This document shows, one piece after another, positions 58,201 through 64,000 of a DNA stretch of 64,000 nucleotides. The DNA is taken from positions 17,057,994-17,121,993 of the forward strand of contig NC_047062.1 in the NCBI RefSeq assembly GCF_902459465.1, written 5' to 3'. The translations under genes were made by a program, and so were the position numbers. The notes below the pieces were generated by a model, which was not told the DNA's origin, made no database searches, and saw nothing but the letters and a program-made list of their open reading frames with translations. The first letter of the stretch is position 1. The number at the start of each line of letters is the position of its first letter. The stretch comes from Asterias rubens (lineage: Eukaryota; Echinodermata; Asteroidea; Forcipulatida; Asteriidae).

Positions 58201-58911
58201 CTGACAGCTGAATACCAGTGACAAGCAATATGCAAGAAATGAAAATTTGGTTGGTAATCCTGTTTTTATCAAGGAAGAAATTTCATCCTAAGCAAACTTT
58301 TGTGCTTAGCAGCTCTATGAAATTGGGCCCAGGTCTTCTAATTCATGGAGCACATAGAGCAGAGCTGCCAACGTTTGCATCTTGCAACAAGGGAGATTTT
58401 GTACAACAGTCAGAGAGATATTTAGAATTACATTAGACAAAATATAAAAGGGGAGAGTGTCAATTATCAGGAAGATTTCCTATTTGTAGATCAGAGCATG
58501 AAAAGATTGCTTAATTTTAAGGGAGCTTTCTGCAGAATCGGTAGAGTTGGCAGTCAACAGTCTCCAAAATTGAAAATGTTTCTTTGTTATCATTATTCTG
58601 TTTGCAGTAACACCATCTACTTGCGGTATTATGTTCTTTTGATAACTTGATATGCTATATATTCGGGAGACTCTTTTTCATTGTTCTATGTTTAGTGTTG
58701 CGCATAGAGGCTCCTGCATTATAGGCGCCATATACCGGGTAAATGTATCAAACTTTTATCATCATTACAACTGCAGAGTAGATTTGCAGTTTTTTGAATT
58801 TCAAACATTGAAAGCCTTAGCCTTACCTATTATGAATATAGCTATGCTGGACATTTGCACATCCCCGTGCCTGAAGAGGTCATCCAAGAAACCTCCGATG
58901 CTTGAACCCAT
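49075..58911 (-). CDS. Leucine-rich-repeat protein with N-terminal TM helix, 11 exons, 511 aa
   Basis: Exons: 58911-58827, 58016-57859, 57227-57085, 56405-56274, 55349-55184, 54284-54103, 53449-53395, 53173-53013, 51953-51832, 50578-50417, 49244-49075. All junctions are GT-AG and in phase; total 1536 nt. Residues 22-44 form a membrane helix followed by KRKRRK (53-58). Residues 116-148 hold C-x2-C-x8-C-x4-C-x2-CC-x7-C-x2-H, a possible zinc site. About ten SDS22/Shoc2-like repeats (LxxLxLxxNxLxxLPxxIGxL) follow at 168-400. The C-terminus has PPLLELTARTI (428-438), DLPSEL, CSSC (464-467) and VPLYQQICSP (490-499), resembling LRRC28/LRRC58 as I recall them. Those proteins lack the N-terminal part. 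Role is probably protein binding at a membrane; no substrate can be named. Start chosen for its gccATGG context and because it places the helix in frame. Confidence 0.85.
49265..49370 (-). mobile_element. tRNA-like SINE fragment
   Basis: Minus strand ggctaggaagctcagttggcagagcg is an A-box-type tRNA head. The end ctctagtaaa matches the element at 54862-54945. In the last intron of the LRR gene. Confidence 0.5.
49609..49857. mobile_element. GGGCCC-family palindromic MITE, complete
   Basis: cagggcccaatttcatagag and its inverse at the right; the arms continue ctgctaagcacaaaaatttg. CAGGG...CCCTG-like ends resemble hAT. The closest copy in this window is 58084-58333. Confidence 0.75.
49858..50045 (+). 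mobile_element. tRNA-derived SINE
   Basis: Head with B box ggttcgaatc (49904-49913), then ggggttttcctcccacaaa. In LRR intron 10. Confidence 0.55.
50060..50388 (-). mobile_element. tRNA-derived SINE
   Basis: Read on the minus strand: gtgtcatggtctagggttta, tgggttcgagtctcg (B box), gtgacactagtttccttaag. Tail toward 50060. Ends 29 bp from LRR exon 10. Confidence 0.65.
50417..50578 (-). CDS. LRR gene exon 10
   Basis: Residues 402-455: NQNRLLDEWDRSIKRKF, PPLLELTARTIASC, DLPSEL. Acceptor acccacag, donor GTAGGA. Confidence 0.88.
51120..51665 (-). repeat. Tandem repeat with hammerhead-ribozyme-like motifs, 4 copies
   Basis: Units start gggttggctc at 51166, 51312, 51453 and 51572. Each minus strand carries CUGAAGA, a stem-loop, GAAA and (A)(C/U)GU(C/U): 51633-51597 region onward in copies 1-4 (about 51197-51233, 51343-51381, 51485-51520, 51604-51637). 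Copy 4: stem II GAGCAG/CUGUUC with loop AGUAUA, then GAAACGUC. Copies 1 and 2 keep stem I (CUCU/GAGA... GAGACC). They lie in LRR intron 9, on the transcribed strand. Confidence 0.55.
51672..51812. mobile_element. GGGCCC-family palindromic MITE (short)
   Basis: gggcctaatttcataaagct ... ggctttatgaaattgggccc, 20 bp from LRR exon 9. Confidence 0.7.
51832..51953 (-). CDS. LRR gene exon 9
   Basis: Residues 361-401, last repeats LKELHVRNNRIKYFPASL; acceptor tttttatag, donor GTAAGT. Confidence 0.9.
52135..52368 (-). other. 78-codon open frame in LRR intron 8, unassigned
   Basis: Reads MKLFDPSTQNLSNTEEQSK ... VVQHATFVVVETERQTF. The antisense strand is equally open (73 codons), so coding status is undecided. 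Might be a retroelement remnant. Confidence 0.2.
52455..52600. mobile_element. GGGCCC-family repeat, left arm only
   Basis: ggccgaatatcataaagctg then aaaactaagcacaacaaac; no matching right arm. Confidence 0.4.
53013..53173 (-). CDS. LRR gene exon 8
   Basis: Residues 308-360, with ALYLGENRITKMPAKLG and LTELDLSSCELVELPDSL; donor GTAAGT. Confidence 0.92.
53185..53350. mobile_element. GGGCCC-family repeat, diverged
   Basis: aagcacaaaaagaggctaac ... tgactggtaacctgcttgtt ... gtatgaatataaaccc; overlaps the intron just 5' of exon 8. Confidence 0.4.
53395..53449 (-). CDS. LRR gene exon 7
   Basis: Residues 289-307 (SNQLTELPDSICNLVNLT), a short exon of one repeat; acceptor ttgtttgcag, donor GTGAGC. 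Confidence 0.9.
54103..54284 (-). CDS. LRR gene exon 6
   Basis: Residues 229-288, repeats including LCRLPASIGNL and LRSLPTELGNL; donor GTAAGT. Confidence 0.9.
54862..54945 (-). mobile_element. tRNA-like SINE fragment
   Basis: Minus strand: ggctagatggctcagttggc (A box) and tggttcaattcccgctctag (B box), spaced like a tRNA; no CCA end. Confidence 0.6.
55184..55349 (-). CDS. LRR gene exon 5
   Basis: Residues 173-228, two and a half repeats, e.g. CLNLINNRLTELPEEIGLL. Acceptor caccttgtag, donor GTGAGG. Confidence 0.9.
55555..55615 (-). mobile_element. tRNA-like SINE head
   Basis: Minus strand ggtctaggtggtctagtggt then gtgggttcgaatcccacc. Boxes A and B are present but the spacing is too short for a functional tRNA. 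Confidence 0.5.
55665..55990 (+). mobile_element. tRNA-derived SINE, long body
   Basis: gttgtagctgagcgatctag, tgtgggttcgattcccggtc (B box), gacacttgtgcccttgagca, ending in ATTTATTA repeats. In LRR intron 4. Confidence 0.65.
56274..56405 (-). CDS. LRR gene exon 4
   Basis: Residues 129-172: YSRCGECCRANKASICAAHG completes the Cys/His cluster, then DDKPLELDL begins the first LRR. Donor GTAAGA. Confidence 0.8.
57085..57227 (-). CDS. LRR gene exon 3
   Basis: Residues 82-128 plus two bases; Ser/Asn-rich, then KVVLVTCREVPRY and CVTCG, the first Cys pair. Donor GTAAAT. Confidence 0.7.
57620..57800 (+). mobile_element. tRNA-derived SINE
   Basis: B box gtgggttcgaatcca at about 57693-57707; body cacaagtgtacagtgcttaa shared with 11529-11712. 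Ends close to LRR exon 2. Confidence 0.65.
57859..58016 (-). CDS. LRR gene exon 2
   Basis: Residues 29-81: second half of the helix (LLCFTVLCLIFNLLF), then a basic, Ser/Pro-rich stretch; donor GTAAAC. The membrane helix appears only when exons 1 and 2 are joined, supporting the splice. Confidence 0.75.
58084..58333. mobile_element. GGGCCC-family palindromic MITE, complete
   Basis: cagggcccaatttcatagag to ctctatgaaattgggcccag, about 250 bp; sister copy of 49609-49857. In LRR intron 1. Confidence 0.75.
58827..58911 (-). CDS. LRR gene exon 1 (coding part)
   Basis: Residues 1-28, starting MGSSIGGFLDDLF, with the first half of the membrane helix; donor GTAAGG. MGSS could allow N-myristoylation, which is speculative. 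Confidence 0.75.
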
Positions 58912-59025
58912 GGCAATGTTGGGGTGGTGGTCATCCCCAGTGACCTCTCAAGAGGTCCACAGCTGAGAGCTCTCCGCAGTCTTAAACAGGATCCTCTAAA
59001 TTTAACTCAAACTGGTGTCCATCCT
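58912..59025 (-). promoter_or_regulatory. Putative 5' UTR of the LRR gene with upstream ORFs
   Basis: An acceptor (catttcttcgcag) before 59025 suggests an upstream non-coding exon. Two upstream ATGs are present: one opens a 6-codon frame, the other (MTTTPTLPW...) overlaps the main start and ends inside exon 1. This arrangement usually lowers translation. Confidence 0.45.
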
Positions 59026-59267
59026 AGTCTGCGAAGAAATGAGAATGTTGAAACAAGTATAGGACAATAGGACGAGAGGAAATGTTTGATTAAGGTATTA
59101 TGTTTGGTAATCACTCTTAAAATTAATTATTCAAAATCAAAACTTTTGGTTAGAAGGCTATAGAGCAGCTTTCGACAGTATAAAGCATATTTGTGAAACA
59201 TTCACTTCGAAGTAATGTGGTGATGTCAACAAATATCTTTTTTTTTGCCCTCAAACTCTGGATCACT

Positions 59268-59636
59268 AAAGAGCCAATTAATCATCGGTGATGGTATTTT
59301 GCAATCGATGATCAACTTTAGGGATCGGTGGTAGTTTTTTTGCAATTCGTGATCTACTTTAGTGATCGGTGGTGGTATTTTGCAATCGGTGATAAACTTA
59401 AGCGATCTGTGGTGGTATTTTGCAATCAGTGATCAACTTTAGGGATTGGTGATGGCATTTTGCAATCGGTGATCAACTTTAGGGATCTGTGATGGTCTTT
59501 CGCAAACGGTGATCACCGATTGCAAAATGCCATCACTGATCGTGATACATCACCGATTGCTTTAAAGAGTTTATAACCGATGACAAATTTGATCAACGGT
59601 TGCAGAATACCATCACCAATGATTAAGCGCCTCTTT
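59268..59636. mobile_element. TIR element with ~45-bp internal tandem repeats
   Basis: Left aaagagccaattaatcatcg and right attaagcgcctcttt are inverted. Inside, about five copies of ggtattttgcaatcggtgat ... caactttagggat, then an inverted stretch. Confidence 0.7.
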
Positions 59637-59639
59637 GTA

Positions 59640-60090
59640 CCCTATCAATCAGGGATTATTCTTCCTAAATAAAGGATATTTGCTCACAGTTTTTTAATGA
59701 AATGAAATGAAATTTTCACATGTTATTGTTAGATTTATTGTTCACATCTACAAAGATATACGCACCCACAACTGAGGTCAAAGTTTCTAATAATCCTATT
59801 ATGTAAAGCCAGAAAGCTTGTTATTTTCACTGGACCTGAGGGGAATTCCCTTTTAAATTGTGCAACTTCTTGGCGGGAGGGGAGGGGGGATTCCCAAATG
59901 TTATTGACATGACTTCATAAAGTTTTGCTGAAAAAAAAGTATGTTAAATATGACTGAACCAAGCCAAGTATTTACCACACGAATACCAGAATTTTATTTT
60001 TAAATTTTTAAACAAGTAAACTGTCAGTGCTGTGGTTAGCCCTGGTAGGACGTCCAACCTCATGCATGCCCTGGGCTATGCTGTGGTATG
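59640..60090. other. No recognisable gene
   Basis: AT-rich with a short G-run near 59880; no splice-bounded open frame. Confidence 0.4.
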
Positions 60091-60259
60091 TGTTTACATC
60101 ACAGAGCTATACATATTGACTAGAGCAATAACACCCCGTTATACACGCACTAAGGTTTTGAAGCTGTGTGGGCGCATCCATGTTTATGTACAAACCAATA
60201 CAAAAGCTTGAGATTTTATACAGCAATTGTACGGCTATTTGCATGATAGTGCATTTGTT

Positions 60260-61000
60260 CTTTTTTATGTGTCATCGAACCAAACAATGCAGCAAATGTG
60301 AACGCACAAACTGCGAGCATCATGTGCGTCAAACACAGAGCGGTGACTCATGTTGATTCCATTGTTAGGAAGGCCCAGCAACAGTTGTTCTTTCTTAGAA
60401 GATTGAGGACTTTTCGTGTCAGCCAAGATTTGCTGGTAAAGTTTTATCGGGCAGTTGTTGAGAGTATTTTGACACTCTCGATCACTGTCTGGTATGGCAA
60501 CACCACGGCAGATAACCGAAAACGCCTCAATCGTGTAGTCGGCACTGCTAGTTTTATTATTGGTCGTGAGCTTCCTGCTTTGGATAAACTTTATGTTGCA
60601 CGGGTTCTGAAGAAATCTAGATCTATTATTTCGGATGAATTTCACCCTGCGAATAGTTTGTTTGAATTAATGAGATCAGGTAAGCGATATAGAGCGATCA
60701 GAGCCGACTCCAACCATACTCGCAATAGTTTTAATCCCAGTGCAATAAGGTTACTTAATGATTAATTCTTTTTAATTTGTTTTGGGGGGGGGGTTTGCAA
60801 TTTTGTAACTGTAATTGTCTCTCTGCATAATGTACGCATACTGTTTATTTGTTCGTTATTGTATGCCTATGTGGTTTAACTTTAAGGGTTTTCTGTATTT
60901 TTTGTAATTTTTGTAATTTTAAATATTTTTAGACTCGCAAGCCAAAGTGAATTTCACTGTATATGTATTTATATGTGTGACAATAAACAATTGAAGTGAA
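60260..61000 (+). mobile_element. 5'-truncated LINE (CR1/L2-like), 3' end
   Basis: The last part of a reverse-transcriptase polyprotein (60298-60765) is followed by a G-run, an AT-rich 3' UTR and gtgacaataaacaattgaag. Only the C-terminal tail of the polyprotein remains, so it is dead on arrival. Confidence 0.8.
60298..60765 (+). pseudogene. LINE polyprotein C-terminus
   Basis: THVDSIVRKAQQQLFFLRRL, LLVKFYRAVVESILTLSITV, WYGN, LNRVVGTASFIIG, FELMRSGKRYRAI, NSFNPSAIRLLN. This is the conserved region after the RT domain of Jockey/CR1/L2-type elements. The stop and its context look intact. The catalytic RT and endonuclease parts are absent. Confidence 0.85.
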
Positions 61001-61069
61001 TTACATTGACATATAGCTCCATGATATAAGTAAGCGCTCTAGTCAATATATAGCTCTATGGTTTACATC

Positions 61070-61770
61070 AATACTTGTACTACACTCCCAGCTGTATATA
61101 TGAAGGTTCCACAATAATGTGCAAGTGTAAAGTGTGACTGTTGATGTACTGATCATCAGTCCACTCGAAACAGTGACGGATTCCACAGTGACTAAATTGA
61201 GCAGACAGGAAATGTCCGCGGCTAGTTCAGATTTTAAAAAACACTCACAAAAGTAAAACTGCAAACAAAGCAGATCAACATTTATTTTAACAAAAATACC
61301 ATGGAGCATGGACCATGAAAAAAATGATGAACATCAACCCTTTTTATATTATTTGTATCAATCATTATTAAAATAAAACGTAATACATACCCGAAAGCAC
61401 CAAGTAGCTAGGTAGCACATTCACCCTAGTCACGTTACAATCAAGTGGTGGATACCAAGTTTAAAAGGAAAAGCGTAAAATGCGAAAGAAATTATTATTT
61501 TGTATTGTGACTGATGCTTGCTTGCGGCTAGCTAGGCTCGCGCTGTTGTTATGAACTTCAGACGGAAAAATTCCTAAATTAACACCGTGTGTAGCGCCAC
61601 CATGTGACGGATATTAGAGAGTAAACACACACACAAGCAAGGGTCAATGATATTGGGCGTGGCTCTGCTTGGAAATAACCTGAGCATTATCTTGAATCGT
61701 TTAATAAGCTTATTAATTCTTTGATACAATCTGATTCTGCTCTTAAAGAAATCTTATGGTGGTGTTGGTT
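61070..61770. other. No recognisable gene
   Basis: No splice-bounded exon. 61560-61620 is GC-richer (gcgctgttgtt, tgtagcgccaccatg) and could be a promoter region for the minus-strand LRR gene, but nothing proves it. Confidence 0.3.
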
Positions 61771-61774
61771 TATG

Positions 61775-61825
61775 CTGTGACATTTGGGGTGGGGTGGGTG
61801 GTGGTGGGGGGGGGGGGGGGGGGCG
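61775..61825. repeat. Poly-G / GGTGG tract
   Basis: ggggtggggtgggtggtggt followed by a run of about 19 G; could form G-quadruplexes. Confidence 0.8.
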
Positions 61826-61974
61826 CAAACCTAACCCAAAAACAATGAGACGACGAAGAGCCACATGTTACCTAATTTCTGTTTTCATGTTTCATGGACG
61901 ATAGATCTGTGTAATAGTTTTTTATCATGTCGAATTCGACAACTTGTCCCCGCTATCTTGTGCTTGATACGCCT

Positions 61975-62409
61975 GCAGCCGGTGTCACATGCAACTATGT
62001 CATCTATGCAATACTATCCGGAGGACGTTATTGCATATATGCAGTCATGTCCCCGTACGGTTTTGCATATGCAATTGTGTCCGCCCAGACACATTTGAAT
62101 ATGCAGTTGTGTCCGCCCCGTGCAAAACCGTCCTTGCAGTAAATTAAACACCCTTGGTCGACGGAACACATTCGCCATTTATTTTTTACAAGCTAAGTGC
62201 ATGTCATGAATGACATGGGAAATGTTCGGCCGTTGGGTATTCGCTGCAATCATAAAATACGTGAATATTCAGAGCACGCTCGCTTACGCAGTCATGTACA
62301 TGTCCACCCATCGGTTTTTGCATAGCCCCGGACACGAATGCATATGCAAAAGTGTCCGGAGCGGACAGTATTGCATGGCGGACACAATTGCATCTGACAC
62401 CGGCAACTG
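61975..62409. mobile_element. TIR element with tgcatatgcaa/tgtcc subrepeats
   Basis: gccggtgtcacatgcaacta at the left, mirrored by ttgcatctgacaccggc at the right. The interior has several atgcaa-t-tgtgtccg units on both strands. Non-coding. Confidence 0.6.
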
Positions 62410-62456
62410 TCAATACACACCTGGTCATCCACCAGGGAGGCCCGCTCGTGAGCTTG

Positions 62457-62640
62457 GCCTAATTTCATAAAGCTGAGGCCTACATGCAATAAGCGCAGAA
62501 AACAAATAATAGTATTGCTATTGCAGCCCAAATGACATAAAGTTGCATTGTCGTGGCTTGTGTCCGACTACGCTTAGCGAAGGAATTTGTCATTGAACAG
62601 CTTTATGAAACTGCTGAACAGCTTTATGAAATTAGGCCCT
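62457..62640. mobile_element. GGGCCC-family palindromic repeat
   Basis: cctaatttcataaagctgag ... cagctttatgaaattaggcc; the right end is duplicated (gaacagctttatgaaa twice). Confidence 0.6.
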
Positions 62641-62669
62641 GTTGATGTGGCTGACACCTGGGGCTCTAA

Positions 62670-62935
62670 ATTGCACGGTTGTCCTTATACGTCGTGAACT
62701 AACACGGCACAACCATTTTGTGAAGTCAATTATTTGAACTCCACAAAATGGCCGACCGTGTAAGTTCGCAAATGAAGTATAATAAAAGGAAAACCACGCA
62801 ATTTCGAGGCAAATTTTTGTGTATTATACTCTACTTTTAAAACATCTTTTTTTAACCATAATTGCATTTCACAACAAAGGGTTTCAAACACTCTCCATAG
62901 ACCAACTCGCCTGATTCAAGGCAGCGTGCCCCCTT
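62670..62935. mobile_element. Palindromic MITE (~410-bp family), truncated copy 3
   Basis: ctaacacggcacaaccattt and ccgaccgtgtaagttcg around the centre; right arm to aaggcagcgtgcc. Diverged from 2700-3115 and lacking most of the left arm. Confidence 0.65.
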
Positions 62936-64000
62936 TCAAATCAGCAAGGACAGTACCATTGACGGTTTTTTCAGGCAGTGGCCCTTGCGGTGAGAGACCT
63001 GCGTCCCACTGCACCACCTATCAGCAGCTTCGAGATGACGAGATGTTTTGGCTCGCACTTTGTAAACTACTGCACCTTTACGGCTGCACAACACAAGCTC
63101 CTTCATATCACACATTAGACAAGCAGCCAGTTTTTCTCTCCGGATATTCATTATCAAGCCAATACTGTAGCCTAATGTACGCTTGCTGTGAACACAATGT
63201 ACACACATGGGACAGATCGATCGGATCCGGCTCATGTCTAGAAATTTCAGTCATAACATTAAAAAAAACATGTTATCTTGTTCACGTTTTCGTTCCCTTA
63301 ATTCAACTTTCTATAACTTAACAAGCAAGGGTCAGGTTGTTGCCATTCAAATACGTTGACAAGTGTTAAAATCGAAACACACCGAGCCCCCCCCCCCCCC
63401 ATATTATAGCACTTAAAAAACATAAATAACATTTCTATTTTTTTCAATGCCGCCACATTTGATTCTTGCAACGAGAAGAAACGGGAACAAATAAAGCAAC
63501 TTTGCGTTACTCCCCATAATGTGCAACGAACGAACATGGTATAAGAAATAATTATTATCATCCAGTTAAAATTGTACACTTCGGTAATAATTGACACAAA
63601 ACAAACTCTATTTTAAGTGTCTTAAGGTTTCATTATTTTATTATTGTTTCTGAAGGTATAAATCACGAACAGTAAATTCTATGAAAAATGTAACTTAATA
63701 AAATAAATGTTAAACAATATTATATTATCATGAATAATATACGTTCCTGAAAAGGTTGAACTAATCCCAAACTCGAGGACTGCTGAGTTCATACACATTC
63801 ATTAATAGCGAAGATAAATTGACAACAAAATGATAACGTAGGATCATGTTGGAATGGGATGTAAAATCTAAAGTCTATTTTTGGGTGGGTGGGTACGGGA
63901 CTCGGGTCCACACTGATATACAACGAATGTTGAATGGCGACTCGATCGGACGTGTACTCGTGACCGAAATATGGCAGTCAATAGTGTGCTTTAAAACACA
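62936..64000. other. No recognisable gene
   Basis: A 131-codon plus frame (62926-63321) and a 99-codon minus frame overlap, with no known motif and no convincing splice sites. A poly-C tract lies at about 63389-63402. Confidence 0.4.

Noticed and set aside
60092..61068. Target duplication of the LINE (gtttacatca at 60092 and 61061)
   Set aside because: The left copy is about 170 bp from the LINE start; nearby gctctagtcaatat is inverted rather than direct, so it is more likely a separate repeat pair.
62926..63321. 131-codon plus-strand frame
   Set aside because: Starts in a MITE end, has no recognisable domain, and is overlapped by an equally open antisense frame.

Overview
This is a repeat-dense animal nuclear DNA window. 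Every gene recognised is split by GT-AG introns, and coding DNA is only a few percent of the sequence. The rest is tRNA-derived SINEs, palindromic MITEs, a truncated LINE, minisatellites and about 15 kb of satellite DNA. Palindromic repeats beginning GGGCCCAATTTCATA, together with the SINE types, suggest an invertebrate deuterostome, probably an echinoderm and possibly a sea star. That placement is from memory and is tentative.

Layout. 0.1-1.3 kb: last two exons (minus strand) of a death-domain protein, with a frameshift. 1.8-2.7 kb: 248-bp tandem repeat. 2.69-8.23 kb: segment A, made of nested MITEs and a 49-bp minisatellite. 9.5-9.9 kb: 46-bp minisatellite. 10.9-12.6 kb (perhaps to 14.2 kb): minus-strand exons of a USP26/29/37-type ubiquitin protease up to and including its Cys box; the rest of the catalytic domain was not found. 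15.9-30.7 kb: three unrelated tandem arrays side by side (59-bp unit; 29-bp unit with a ~200-bp spacer in higher-order repeats; 12-bp unit). A row of covarying palindromes lies between the first two arrays. 32.50-40.39 kb: a complete DNA transposon with 147/148-bp terminal inverted repeats and a perfect 9-bp target duplication, carrying a broken RecQ-like helicase gene. 41.79-48.98 kb: segment B, a second copy of A, preceded by an inverted copy (C) of part of itself, forming a palindrome with ~1.5-kb arms. A 236-bp MITE sits in the loop, and the matching site in A is empty. 49.08-58.91 kb: a complete 11-exon minus-strand gene for a 511-residue leucine-rich-repeat protein with an N-terminal membrane helix, a Cys/His cluster and an LRRC28/LRRC58-like C-terminus. 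60.3-61.0 kb: 5'-truncated LINE. 62-63 kb: further MITEs.

The host genes (death domain, USP, LRR) are all on the minus strand, and nothing in the sequence shows they work together. Most of the window reflects transposition, segmental duplication and satellite expansion. The most unusual items are the helicase-carrying transposon, the covarying palindrome row, hammerhead-ribozyme-like repeats inside an LRR intron, and the LRR protein's architecture. All exon models were spliced by hand from the sequence; phases agree at every junction of the LRR gene.
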